From positions 1-64,000 of the forward strand of contig NZ_JAUSMX010000012.1 in the NCBI RefSeq assembly GCF_030646115.1: 64,000 nt of DNA. The letters run 5' to 3'. The DNA comes from Fluviicoccus sp. (GTDB lineage Bacteria > Pseudomonadota > Gammaproteobacteria > Pseudomonadales > Moraxellaceae). The position numbers were made by a program, and so were the translations under genes. This document shows, piece after piece, positions 51,735 to 61,631 of this stretch (the first letter of the stretch is position 1; each line of letters opens with the position of its first letter). Under the pieces are notes generated by a model. That model worked only from the letters and a program-made list of their open reading frames with translations, was not told the origin of the DNA and ran no database searches.

Positions 51735-52179
51735 GCCGGTATGGCCGCATGGGAGAGGCGGTGAAGCCATGCTTCTGGTAGAAGCGTTGGGCGACGATGT
51801 TATCCCTGTCAGTCAGCAGGGTAATGCGCCGGCAACCGTTACGCCGGGAGGCGGCGATAGCCTGCTCCAGCAGTTGCCCGCCGATGCCCTGACCGCGCGC
51901 GTTGTCGGCAATCACCATGTCCTCCAGAAGCGCTACGCGCTCACCCAAGGCGGTGGAGACGGTATATAGCAGGTTGACCATGCCGAGAATGGCGTCCTCG
52001 TTACGGGCGACCAGAATGAGGCCGGTTTCAGGTTGGCGGATGATGTGGTCGAGGCCGCGCACCTGGGCGGCGGGGTCGGGGGTGAACTCAGCCTCCTGGG
52101 TGAACAAAGTGGTAAGCAGGTCACTCAGGGCCGGAATGTCGGCAAGCGTGGCGGGGGTAATGCGTATGGAGATGTTCAT
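51724..52179 (-). CDS. GNAT-family N-acetyltransferase
   Basis: A 151-residue acetyltransferase with the acetyl-CoA loop NARGQGIGGQLLEQA and the C-terminal QRFYQKHGF strand-helix. Substrate unknown. Convergent with, and overlapping the end of, the hydrolase gene. Confidence 0.85.
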   Translation of the reverse strand: MNISIRITPATLADIPALSDLLTTLFTQEAEFTPDPAAQVRGLDHIIRQPETGLILVARNEDAILGMVNLLYTVSTALGERVALLEDMVIADNARGQGIGGQLLEQAIAASRRNGCRRITLLTDRDNIVAQRFYQKHGFTASPMRPYRLNL

Positions 52180-52276
52180 GCAAGGGCGCCGTTGATGCTG
52201 AATCGAGCAAGGTGAATGTGAGGGCTCATGCTCTCCTCATGACATCTGATGAACTGTGCCGGGGGCATTGAAATTA

Positions 52277-52291
52277 ACATGACGGTCATGT
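52277..52291. promoter_or_regulatory. 15-bp palindrome ACATGAC-G-GTCATGT
   Basis: Perfect inverted repeat (52277-52283 and 52285-52291) in the 200-base gap between the GNAT and YhcC-type genes, about 90 bases upstream of the latter. Shares the CATGAC/GTCATG half-site with 11120-11137. No FNR box is seen in this gap, so this may be the only visible control site of the yhcC-ubiUVT operon. Confidence 0.45.
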
Positions 52292-52379
52292 CTGCGCCAT
52301 ATGGCCTTGTCCTCCGTCATTTTTCCTTTGTCCCCCGACGCCTAAAATCCCCCGCACTTCCCCCACGTCCCGCGCCACT

Positions 52380-53339
52380 ATGGATCTCTCGCAGTACGTC
52401 CACACCCTCGGCCACGCCCTGCAGGCCCGCCACGGCCAGCGCGTGCACAAGGTCGCGCTCAACGTCGGTTTCACCTGCCCCAACCGCGACGGCAGCAAGG
52501 GACGCGGCGGCTGCACTTTCTGCAACAATGACTCCTTCGCTCCCGAACGCCAGCCCGACCGCAGCATCACCGACCAGATCAGCAGCGGCGCGCAAGCCGT
52601 GCAGCGCCTCACCGGCGCGCGCAAGCTGATGGCCTATTTCCAGGCCTACACCAACACCTACGCCGATATCGACCGCCTGCGCCGCCTCTATGACGAAGCG
52701 CTTGCCCATCCTGAGGTCATCGGCCTGTCCATCGGCACCCGCCCGGACTGCGTGCCGCTGGAAGTGCTGGACCTGCTGACCGGATACCGCGAACGCGGTG
52801 TTGATGTGTGGCTGGAACTGGGCCTGCAAAGCGCTTTCGACGAGACGCTGGCCAGAGTCAATCGCGGCCACGGTTTTGCCGAATACGCCGAAACCACCCG
52901 GCAGGCGCGGGCGCGCGGATTGCCGGTGTGCACGCACCTGATCCTTGGCCTGCCGGGGGAGAACGCCGACCATGCCCGGCAAACGCTGCGGCAGGTGCTG
53001 GAGGTGGGCACCGACGGCCTGAAGTTGCATCCACTGCACGTGGTCAAGGCGACGATGCTGGCCTTCCAATGGCGACGAGGCGGCTACACGCCGTTGCGGC
53101 AGGCGGACTATGTGGAACAGTGCATCGACCTCATCGCCCGCACGCCGCCGGAGGTGGTGTTCCACCGCCTGACCGGAACCGCTGCGGCTGAAATTCTGTT
53201 GGCCCCGGCCTGGTGCGAGCACAAGTGGCCGGTGATCAACGCCATTACCCAAGGGCTGGCGGCGCGCGGCTTGTCGCAAGGCTCGGCGCTGGGCCGCCCC
53301 TATCGTCCGGAGAATGTCCATGACGGCATCGCCGCTTGA
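52380..53339 (+). CDS. yhcC: YhcC-type radical SAM protein (TIGR01212 family)
   Basis: A 319-residue radical SAM enzyme. The cluster Cys residues are in FTCPNRDGSKGRGGCTFCNN, the spaced CX(n)CxxC of this family, then VWLELGLQSAFDETLARVNRGHGFAEY and a C-terminal WCEHKW. Homologs are near ubiUV in other genomes but have no settled function. Its end overlaps ubiU by 20 bases, so it is co-translated with the ubiquinone genes. Confidence 0.85.
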   Translation: MDLSQYVHTLGHALQARHGQRVHKVALNVGFTCPNRDGSKGRGGCTFCNNDSFAPERQPDRSITDQISSGAQAVQRLTGARKLMAYFQAYTNTYADIDRLRRLYDEALAHPEVIGLSIGTRPDCVPLEVLDLLTGYRERGVDVWLELGLQSAFDETLARVNRGHGFAEYAETTRQARARGLPVCTHLILGLPGENADHARQTLRQVLEVGTDGLKLHPLHVVKATMLAFQWRRGGYTPLRQADYVEQCIDLIARTPPEVVFHRLTGTAAAEILLAPAWCEHKWPVINAITQGLAARGLSQGSALGRPYRPENVHDGIAA

Positions 53340-54330
53340 ACTGGTGTGCCCGGCCGGGTCGCTGGCCGCGCTGAAGACGGCGGTGGATAACGGCGCGGAC
53401 TGCGTCTACACCGGCTTCCGCGACGACACCAACGCCCGCAATTTTCCCGGCCTCAATTTTGACGAGGCGACGCTGCGGCAGGCGGTGGATTACGCCCACG
53501 CGCGCGGCAAGCAGGTGTTCACCGCGCTGAACACCTATCCGCAGGCGGGCGGCATGGGCCGCTGGCGCTCGTCGCTGGACCGGGCGATGGCGGCGGGGGT
53601 GGATGCGCTGATCATTGCCGACACCGGCCTGCTGCAATACGCCCGCCGCCAGTATCCCGACGCACGCCTGCACCTGTCGGTGCAAGGCTCGGCCACCACG
53701 GCCGGGGCGCTGGATTTCTACTACCAGCACTTCGGCATTGCCCGGGCGGTGCTGCCGCGCGTGCTGTCGCTGGGGCAGATTGCCGGGGTGGTGCGGCTGA
53801 CGCCGGTGGAGATCGAGGTGTTCGGCTTCGGCAGTCTGTGCGTGATGGTGGAAGGGCGCTGCCTGCTGTCGTCCTACGCCACCGGCGATTCGCCCAACAA
53901 CCACGGCGCCTGTTCGCCCGCGCCCGCCGTGCGCTGGGATCACACCGCCGCCGGGCTGGAAACGCGGCTGAACGGCGTGCTGATCGACCGTTTCGCCGAG
54001 GGCGAAAAAGCTGGTTACCCGACGCTGTGCAAGGGCCGTTTCAAGGTCAACGACGATACCTATTACGCCATTGAGGAACCCACCAGCCTGAACACGCTGG
54101 AACTGCTGCCGCAGCTGATCGGCATGGGGGTGAAGGCGATCAAGATCGAGGGCCGCCAGCGCAGTCCGGCCTACATCGCCACCGTCGGCCGCACCTGGCG
54201 GCAGGCGATTGATAACGCCTTGCGCGACCGCGAACGATATATCGTGCGCAGCGACTGGACCACGGACCTGGACCGGCTTTCGGAAGGCAGCCAGCACACG
54301 CTGGGCGCCTATCACCGTCCCTGGAAATAA
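53320..54330 (+). CDS. ubiU: ubiquinone biosynthesis protein UbiU (U32 peptidase-like)
   Basis: A 336-residue member of the U32 family. With UbiV it performs the O2-independent hydroxylations of ubiquinone synthesis and carries a 4Fe-4S cluster. The four expected ligands are visible: C174, C181, C198 and C237 (SLCVMVEGRC, HGACSP, TLCKGR). ATG 53320 is 7 bases after GGAG; an ATG at 53314 is too close. It is followed by ubiV (13-base gap) and ubiT. Confidence 0.95.
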   Translation: MTASPLELVCPAGSLAALKTAVDNGADCVYTGFRDDTNARNFPGLNFDEATLRQAVDYAHARGKQVFTALNTYPQAGGMGRWRSSLDRAMAAGVDALIIADTGLLQYARRQYPDARLHLSVQGSATTAGALDFYYQHFGIARAVLPRVLSLGQIAGVVRLTPVEIEVFGFGSLCVMVEGRCLLSSYATGDSPNNHGACSPAPAVRWDHTAAGLETRLNGVLIDRFAEGEKAGYPTLCKGRFKVNDDTYYAIEEPTSLNTLELLPQLIGMGVKAIKIEGRQRSPAYIATVGRTWRQAIDNALRDRERYIVRSDWTTDLDRLSEGSQHTLGAYHRPWK

Positions 54331-54343
54331 CCGGAGTATGACC

Positions 54344-55270
54344 ATGACCGCATCCGCCCGCCTGTCGCTGGGCCCCTTGCTCTACTACTGGCCGCGACAA
54401 CAGATGCTCGATTTCTACGACGAGATGGCCTCGGCCCCGGTGGACATCGTCTATCTGGGCGAAACCGTCTGCGCCCGCCGCCATGAGCTGGAACTGGACG
54501 ACTGGATCGGCGTCGGCCAACGCCTGCGCGAGGCCGGGAAGGAAGTCGTGTTTTCCAGTCAAGTGTTGCTGGAGTCGGAAAGCGATGTGCGCCGCCTGAA
54601 GGCCTTGCTGGCGGCCTCGTCCGGGCTGGAAGCCAACGACATGACCGCCGTCAACCTGGTGCAGCGGGCGGAAGACGGCTTTGTCGCCGGGATGACGCTC
54701 AACCTCTACAACGAGGACTCGCTGGCGCTGATGGCCTGTCTGGGCGCGCGGCGCTGGGTGGCGTCGGTGGAACTGGATGCGGATCAATTGGGCCTGCTGG
54801 CCGAGTCGGTAGCCGGGGGTATGGAAACCGAGGTCTTCGCCTTCGGTCGCATGCCGCTGGCCTATTCGGCGCGCTGCTTCACCGCCCGCCATTTCAATCG
54901 GCAAAAGGACGGCTGCCAGTTCGTCTGCCGCGAGTACCCGGACGGGCTGGAAATGCGTACGCAGGAGGACGAGCCCTTCCTGGTGCTGAATGGCATCCAG
55001 ACGCAGTCGGTGAAAAGCTGCGACCTGCTGGCCGACATTCCCGAACTGCTGCAACTGGGAGTGAACGTGCTGCGTATCAGCCCACAGGCGGCGCATACCG
55101 GTGAAGTGATCCAGTTGTTCCGCGACGTGCTGGACGGCATGATCGCCCCGCACGACGCCTTCCGCCGCGCCGACCGCTTGCGCAGCGCCGAACCCTGCAA
55201 CGGCTACCTGCACGGCAAGCCGGGGCTGGACCTTGTGTTCCACCGCAGCGCCCAGAGTGTATACGGATGA
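54344..55270 (+). CDS. ubiV: ubiquinone biosynthesis protein UbiV (U32 peptidase-like)
   Basis: A 308-residue partner of UbiU. Its cluster ligands are C43, C178, C191 and C195 (TVCARRHE; ARCFTARHFNRQKDGCQFVC), the known UbiV pattern. ATG 54344 has GGAG 8 bases upstream and is preferred to ATG 54338. It overlaps ubiT by 4 bases. Confidence 0.95.
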   Translation: MTASARLSLGPLLYYWPRQQMLDFYDEMASAPVDIVYLGETVCARRHELELDDWIGVGQRLREAGKEVVFSSQVLLESESDVRRLKALLAASSGLEANDMTAVNLVQRAEDGFVAGMTLNLYNEDSLALMACLGARRWVASVELDADQLGLLAESVAGGMETEVFAFGRMPLAYSARCFTARHFNRQKDGCQFVCREYPDGLEMRTQEDEPFLVLNGIQTQSVKSCDLLADIPELLQLGVNVLRISPQAAHTGEVIQLFRDVLDGMIAPHDAFRRADRLRSAEPCNGYLHGKPGLDLVFHRSAQSVYG

Positions 55271-55800
55271 ACCTCCGCCCGACCGCCGCCCGCGCCTTGC
55301 AGGTCGTTTCCGCGTTCAACGTGCCGCAGCCGTTGACCCGTTTGCTGTTCCGGCTGCCGCAGTTCCCGCCGTCGCTGGCGCTGGCCACGGCGCTGAATCT
55401 GGCGCTGGGCAAGTCCGGGTTGTCGGCCATTCCGCCGGAACTGACCGGCCGTCAGGTGCGGCTGGTGGTGACCGACCTCGGCATGGAGCTGGCGCTGGTG
55501 CTGAATCGGCAGGGTTTTGTACCGCCGCATCTGCCATCGGCAAAACCCGAGGTGACGATCCGCGCCAGCAAGGCGGATTTCCTGGCGATGGCATCGCGCA
55601 CCGAGGATTCGGACACGCTGTTTTTCAGCCGTCGATTGGTGATGGAGGGCGATACCGAGCTGGGGTTGCTGGTGCGGAATCTGCTGGATTCGGTGGATTT
55701 GTCCGGGTTGGGGGTGCGGGAATTTTCGCCGTGGCGGGTGGCGGGGATGGTGGGGGGATTGTTGAAGGGGAGGAAGGGGGAGCGGTGGGTGGTGTGGTGA
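55267..55800 (+). CDS. ubiT: SCP2-domain ubiquinone accessory protein UbiT
   Basis: A 177-residue SCP2-like lipid-binding protein, required together with UbiU and UbiV for anaerobic ubiquinone synthesis and thought to present the lipid intermediates. SCP2 features include RLVVTDLGMELALVLNRQGF, VTIRASKADFLAMASRTEDSDTLFFSRRLVMEGDTELGL. Start overlaps the ubiV stop (ATGA). Its C-terminus is GC-skewed, and a palindromic repeat begins 7 bases after the stop. Confidence 0.9.
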   Translation: MNLRPTAARALQVVSAFNVPQPLTRLLFRLPQFPPSLALATALNLALGKSGLSAIPPELTGRQVRLVVTDLGMELALVLNRQGFVPPHLPSAKPEVTIRASKADFLAMASRTEDSDTLFFSRRLVMEGDTELGLLVRNLLDSVDLSGLGVREFSPWRVAGMVGGLLKGRKGERWVVW

Positions 55801-55806
55801 GGAATT

Positions 55807-55926
55807 CCCTCCCCCCTTGTGGGGGAGGGTTAGGGTGGGGGGTGCTGCGGTGGTTCCTGAACCGGCGTCGTGTTCGGGCGGCTTTCCGCACCCCCCATCC
55901 CGGCCTTCCCCCACAAGGGGGGAAGG
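55807..55926. repeat. ~120-bp palindromic REP/MITE-like element, copy 2
   Basis: Starts CCCTCCCCCCTTGTGGGGGAGGG and ends with its imperfect complement; inner TGCTGCGG/CCGC-like arms as in copy 1. It occupies almost the entire gap between the converging ubiT and ubiX genes and could act as a bidirectional terminator or RNA stabiliser. Confidence 0.85.
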
Positions 55927-55933
55927 AGATTCT

Positions 55934-56533
55934 TTACGTCCCCCAACCTGTCATGTCCCCCTCCAACCCCACCTGCTTCAACACCCGGTCCACCACAAAC
56001 CCCACCAGCCCGTCGATATCTGTGGGCCGGTGATAAAAACCCGGACAGGGCGGCATCACCGTCACGCCCAGTTTGGCCAGCGTCAGCATGTGCTGCAGGT
56101 GGATCGTCGAGAACGGCATTTCGCGCGGCACGATCACCAGCCGGTGGCCTTCCTTGATCACCACATCGGCGGCGCGCTCGATCAGGTTGTTGCTGAGGCC
56201 GGTAGCCACCGCCGCCAGCGTGCCCATGCTGCACGGGCAGATGATCATGCGTCGCGGCGCGCCGGAACCGGAGGCGGGGGCGGCGGTCCATTCCTGCGGG
56301 TCCAGCAGGCGGATGCGGCCTTCGGTGTCATCGCTCAGATCACGGAGCAAGGCTTCGGCGGCGGTGCGGTCGGCGGGCAGGATGATGTCGTGTTCCAGCC
56401 GCAGCACCTCGCGGGCGGCGTCCGACACCAGTAGGTACACCTGTTGTTGCCGGGCCACCAGCGCTTTCAGCAGGGCCAGGGCGTAGGGCATGCCGGATGC
56501 GCCGGTGAGTGCGAGGGTGAGGCGGTGGGGCAT
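55934..56533 (-). CDS. ubiX: flavin prenyltransferase UbiX
   Basis: A 199-residue enzyme that makes the prenylated FMN cofactor of UbiD. The FMN-binding region is ALTGASGMPYALALLKAL, with PCSMGTLAAVATGLSNNLIERAADVVIKE and the prenyl-phosphate loop VIVPREMPFSTIHLQHM. ATG 56533 follows GGAGG. Divergent from ubiD with repeat copy 3 between them; convergent with ubiT across copy 2. Confidence 0.95.
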   Translation of the reverse strand: MPHRLTLALTGASGMPYALALLKALVARQQQVYLLVSDAAREVLRLEHDIILPADRTAAEALLRDLSDDTEGRIRLLDPQEWTAAPASGSGAPRRMIICPCSMGTLAAVATGLSNNLIERAADVVIKEGHRLVIVPREMPFSTIHLQHMLTLAKLGVTVMPPCPGFYHRPTDIDGLVGFVVDRVLKQVGLEGDMTGWGT

Positions 56534-56569
56534 AGGGCCTCCTGAAAGTTTCGTGTGGGACGTTGTGCT

Positions 56570-56694
56570 CCCTCCCCCCTTGTGGGGGAGGGCCGGGGTG
56601 GGGGGTACGACGGTGGCGCTGGAGTTGCCAGAAGCAGTGTCTGGGCTGCCTTTCCGCACCCCCCACCATGACCCTCCCCCACAGATGGGGAGGG
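56570..56694. repeat. ~125-bp palindromic REP/MITE-like element, copy 3
   Basis: Starts CCCTCCCCCCTTGTGGGGGAGGG and ends CCCTCCCCCACAGATGGGGAGGG, with TTCCGCACCCCCC shared with copy 2. It fills most of the divergent ubiX-ubiD intergenic region (56534-56719), leaving little other room for promoters; it must carry or flank them. Confidence 0.85.
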
Positions 56695-56719
56695 AACTTC
56701 ATTAAGGGGTATGTCATCC

Positions 56720-58204
56720 ATGAAATTCCACGACCTGCGTCAATTCCTCACCTTCCTCGAACAACGCGGCGAGCTCCGCCGCATCAGCCGCGAGATCGAC
56801 CCGAAGCTGGAGATGACCGAAATCTGCGACCGGGTGCTGCGGGCGGGAGGTCCGGCGCTGCTGTTCGAGAAACCCAAGGGCTACAGCCTACCGGTACTGG
56901 CCAACCTGTTCGGCACGCCGCAGCGCATTGCCTGGGGCTTGGGGCTGGAAAGCGCGGCCGGATTGCGCGGGCTGGGCGAGGTGCTGGCGAAGCTGAAGGA
57001 CCCGCAGCAGGTCAACGACGCAGCCAGCCTGTTCAGCCATTTACCGATGGTGCGGCAGGTGCTGAACATGTCGCCGAAACAGACCGGGCGCGCGCCCTGC
57101 CAGGAGCGGGTGCTGGCAGGCGCTCAGGTGGACCTGGGCCTGCTGCCCATCCAGACCTGCTGGCCGGACGACGCCGCGCCGCTGGTGACCTGGCCGCTGG
57201 TGATTACGCGCGGGCCGGAGAAGTCCCGGCTGAATGTGGGCATCTACCGCATGCAACTGCTGGGGCGCAACCGGCTGATCATGCGCTGGCTATCGCATCG
57301 CGGCGGCGCGCTGGATTATCAGGCGTGGCGGGCGCGCACGCCGGACCAGCCCTTCCCGGTGGCGGTGGCCATCGGCGCGGACCCGGCAACGATGCTGGCG
57401 GCGGTGACGCCCATCCCCGACACGATGTCCGAATTCGCCTTCGCCGGGCTGCTGCGCGGCGGCAAGACGGTGCTGACCGACTGCCTGACCCACAACCTGC
57501 AAGTCCCGGCGGCGGCGGAAATCGTGCTGGAAGGCTTTATCTATCCTAACGATCTGGCCGATGAAGGCCCCTACGGCGACCACACCGGCTATTACAACGA
57601 AGTGGCGAAGTTCCCGGTGTTTACCGTCGAGCGGATGACGCTGCGCCGCGACGCCATCTACCACAGCACCTACACCGGCCGTCCGCCCGACGAGCCGTCG
57701 GTACTGGGCGCGGCGATGAACGAGTTGCTGGTACCGCTGCTGCAACAGCAGTTCCCGGAGATCGTCGATTTCTGGCTGCCGCCGGAGGGCTGTTCCTACC
57801 GGCTGGCGATCATCAGCATTCGCAAGCAGTACGCGGGCCATGCGCGGCGGGTGATGATGGGCATCTGGTCCTTCCTGCGCCAGTTCACCTACACCAAATT
57901 CCTGATAGTCACCGATGACGATGTCAATGTGCGCCGCTGGGACGATGTGATCTGGGCGATGACCACGCGCATGGACCCGGTGCGCGACACCATGAGTATC
58001 ACCGGCACGCCGATTGATTATCTGGATTTTGCGTCGCCGGTGGCGGGGCTGGGCTCGAAGATGGGCTTTGACGCCACCAACAAATGGCCGGGGGAAACGG
58101 TGCGCGACTGGGGGCGGCCGATCGAGCGCTCGCCGGAGATTGTGCGCAAGGTGGACGGTTATTGGCGCGAACTGGGCCTGCCACAACCTGACCGCCGTCG
58201 TTGA
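56720..58204 (+). CDS. ubiD: 4-hydroxy-3-polyprenylbenzoate decarboxylase
   Basis: A 494-residue prFMN-dependent decarboxylase of ubiquinone synthesis. The stretches [41 protein letters not shown] and [26 protein letters not shown] carry the catalytic E-R-E residues of the family. ATG 56720 lies 10 bases after AAGGGG, better than ATG 56711. With ubiX, ubiUVT and yhcC it forms a dedicated ubiquinone region. Confidence 0.95.
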   Translation: MKFHDLRQFLTFLEQRGELRRISREIDPKLEMTEICDRVLRAGGPALLFEKPKGYSLPVLANLFGTPQRIAWGLGLESAAGLRGLGEVLAKLKDPQQVNDAASLFSHLPMVRQVLNMSPKQTGRAPCQERVLAGAQVDLGLLPIQTCWPDDAAPLVTWPLVITRGPEKSRLNVGIYRMQLLGRNRLIMRWLSHRGGALDYQAWRARTPDQPFPVAVAIGADPATMLAAVTPIPDTMSEFAFAGLLRGGKTVLTDCLTHNLQVPAAAEIVLEGFIYPNDLADEGPYGDHTGYYNEVAKFPVFTVERMTLRRDAIYHSTYTGRPPDEPSVLGAAMNELLVPLLQQQFPEIVDFWLPPEGCSYRLAIISIRKQYAGHARRVMMGIWSFLRQFTYTKFLIVTDDDVNVRRWDDVIWAMTTRMDPVRDTMSITGTPIDYLDFASPVAGLGSKMGFDATNKWPGETVRDWGRPIERSPEIVRKVDGYWRELGLPQPDRRR

Positions 58205-58215
58205 TGGCGGCCGGT

Positions 58216-58545
58216 TCAAGCCACGCGGATGCATCCGCCGTCATTCGCGGCAGCCTGTACCTGTCGCCGTTCGCGGTAGAGGATGCAGGCGCGCGCCGTA
58301 CGGAAGAAACCGGCTTCCATCAGCTGGCACTCCATGAATTCCTGCACCTTGTCGGCATCCAGTTCGTCCAGGTCGGCCAGATAGACCTCCACCGCTTTCG
58401 CCACCATATTGGCAATACCGGCCTCAAACTCACCGGTCATGGCGCCAGCGGCGGCGACGGCGCGCTCCAGCTTGTCCAGATTGAAAGGAACATGTTCACC
58501 ATTACGTTTGCGCAAGGCGGTGAGACAGGCAGTCGTTGTTGTCAT
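58216..58545 (-). CDS. stand-alone ATP-cone domain protein
   Basis: A 109-residue protein consisting almost only of an ATP-cone: VRKRNGEHVPFNLDKLERAV-type N-terminus, AVEVYLADLDELDADKVQEFMECQLMEAGFFRTARACILYRERR. ATP-cones bind ATP/dATP at the N-terminus of ribonucleotide reductases and in NrdR; no zinc ribbon or reductase is attached here. GGAGAG precedes ATG 58545. The gene has an FNR/ANR-box promoter, so it should be made at low oxygen, possibly to sense nucleotides for anaerobic nucleotide reduction. Confidence 0.75.
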   Translation of the reverse strand: MTTTTACLTALRKRNGEHVPFNLDKLERAVAAAGAMTGEFEAGIANMVAKAVEVYLADLDELDADKVQEFMECQLMEAGFFRTARACILYRERRQVQAAANDGGCIRVA

Positions 58546-58594
58546 GTTGACTCTCCGTCATCGTTTGAACGGCAATTGTTGTTATCCGTTTCTG

Positions 58595-58637
58595 AGTATA
58601 GACCATATAATTAGTATGGCTAATTGATATACATCAA
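58595..58637 (-). promoter_or_regulatory. class II FNR/ANR/DNR promoter of the ATP-cone gene
   Basis: TTGAT-ATAC-ATCAA (58624-58637) is a perfect FNR/ANR box. On the minus strand TATACT (58600-58595) is a -10; a start near 58589 puts the box centre (58630.5) at -41.5, the exact class II activation position. The Dnr-like regulator at 40763, or an Anr elsewhere, could act here. The 264 bases from 58546 to 58809 hold no other gene. Confidence 0.8.
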
Positions 58638-58809
58638 CCAGGAAATACCGTTGGTCGGGCTGACGACCGATTTGCAGGAATAATCACAAATGTGTTTTAT
58701 GGCGTTACTCAGGATTGTCACATGCCCGACAGACCTTGCCGCTCCGAGAGCGCACCATCGGTTCATCTCTTGGGCATTTTCGTCCCCATCCTGAAACCGG
58801 AGGCCCGCC

Positions 58810-58929
58810 ATGTCCGCCGCGCTGGAAACCGAGATCGTCATCGCCGGCAGCGGCATCAGCGGTATCCGCTCGCTGGAAGGCGCCTTCATTTCCGGCTGCA
58901 TCCTGACGGCGGGGCGGGGCATGTTATGA
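58810..58929 (+). pseudogene. collapsed flavoprotein gene remnant
   Basis: A 39-codon frame begins MSAALETEIVIAGSGISGIR, the FAD-binding GxGxxG start of a monooxygenase or amine-oxidase-type flavoprotein, and then jumps directly to SLEGAFISGCILTAGRGML, which looks like the C-terminal EGAFxSG helix such enzymes end with. The middle (several hundred residues) is absent, so this is an internal deletion. The reading frame stays open to TGA 58927-58929. Confidence 0.55.
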
Positions 58930-58959
58930 CCGCTCGTATGCTCAGAATACTAAGAAGAA

Positions 58960-59044
58960 GTCATTCCCGCGTCGGCGGGAATCCTCCGTTAACAAACTCC
59001 AGGGTGCTCAGCGTGCCGTGGATTTCCGCCTGCGCGGGAATGAC
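58960..59044. repeat. ~85-bp inverted-repeat element with CATTCCCGC ends
   Basis: Left arm GTCATTCCCGCGTCGGCGGGAATCC (58960-58984) is matched at 22 of 25 bases by the complement of the right arm (59020-59044). Similar CATTCCCGC-type palindromes are widespread dispersed elements. It ends 27 bases before the ThDP enzyme start. Confidence 0.75.
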
Positions 59045-59071
59045 GATGAACATCAAACAGGAAACCTCATC

Positions 59072-60817
<1,746 letters not shown>

Positions 60818-60828
60818 GGAGAAAGAAT

Positions 60829-61455
60829 ATGACTGCATCACGAATCTACTGCTCCGGCCCCCTGTTCTGCGCCGAGGAAGTCGGCGGCATGAGCGCCATT
60901 GCGCAACAACTGGAACAGGCCGGTTTCCAGACCTTCCTGCCGCACCGCGACGGCTTGGAACCTTATGTGATGCGGCTGGGCAACACGCCACTGCCGGGCG
61001 CGCTGTCCGGCATCCGCACCCGCATCGACCACGCCATTTTCGCGCTGGATGTGTACGAACTGATTGAGCGCTGCGACGCCGTGGTCTGCAACCTCAACGG
61101 CCGAGTGCCGGACGAAGGCATGATCGTCGAGGCGGCGCTGGCCTATGCGGCGGGCAAGCCGCTGGTGCTGTTCAAGGATGATGTGCGCGCCCCCTTCGGC
61201 GGTTTCGACAACGCCATGCTCACCAGTCTGGTGAAGGGTCGCATTGTTGGCGCGCTGACGGAGATTCCGGCGGCGGTGCGGGCGGAACTGGCAGGGAAGA
61301 AGACGGCGGTGGTGAATTTGTCTGCCGATCTGGTCGAGGCTATACGGCAGGGACGGCAGATTGCCCGTGCGCTGGAAGCCTTGCCGCGTCGTTTGGGTAA
61401 GCAGCGTTGGGATGAAGCGGTGGTGCGGCAGGTGATCGAGGCGGGGCTGGGCTGA
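60829..61455 (+). CDS. nucleoside 2-deoxyribosyltransferase-like protein
   Basis: A 208-residue protein with the N-deoxyribosyltransferase fold: IYCSGPLFCAEEVGGM, the D in ALDVYELIERCDAVVCNLNGRVPDEG and catalytic Glu region DEGMIVEAALAYAAGKPLVLF, followed by FGGFDNAML. AAGGAG precedes ATG 60829. Members exchange bases on deoxynucleosides or act as hydrolases (as DNPH1-like proteins). Co-transcribed with the ThDP enzyme; nucleotide salvage or cleaning is likely. Confidence 0.8.
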   Translation: MTASRIYCSGPLFCAEEVGGMSAIAQQLEQAGFQTFLPHRDGLEPYVMRLGNTPLPGALSGIRTRIDHAIFALDVYELIERCDAVVCNLNGRVPDEGMIVEAALAYAAGKPLVLFKDDVRAPFGGFDNAMLTSLVKGRIVGALTEIPAAVRAELAGKKTAVVNLSADLVEAIRQGRQIARALEALPRRLGKQRWDEAVVRQVIEAGLG

Positions 61456-61631
61456 CGCCGTTCGTCGGAAATTCCCAGATTTTCTCGATATGGCACGATG
61501 GTGCTTGATCGACGACAAGACAACCCCGGAAATTCGGCGTATAAATTCAGTGAACGAATGTACACAATTGTGCGCATTCCCAGACTGAGCGTACGCGGCC
61601 CTGGCCGCCGCCCGATTTTCCGGAGATCGCC

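Noticed and set aside
52195-52215. FNR box upstream of yhcC-ubiUVT (TTGATGCTGAATCGA)
   Set aside because: The second half-site is mismatched and the spacer is 5 instead of 4.
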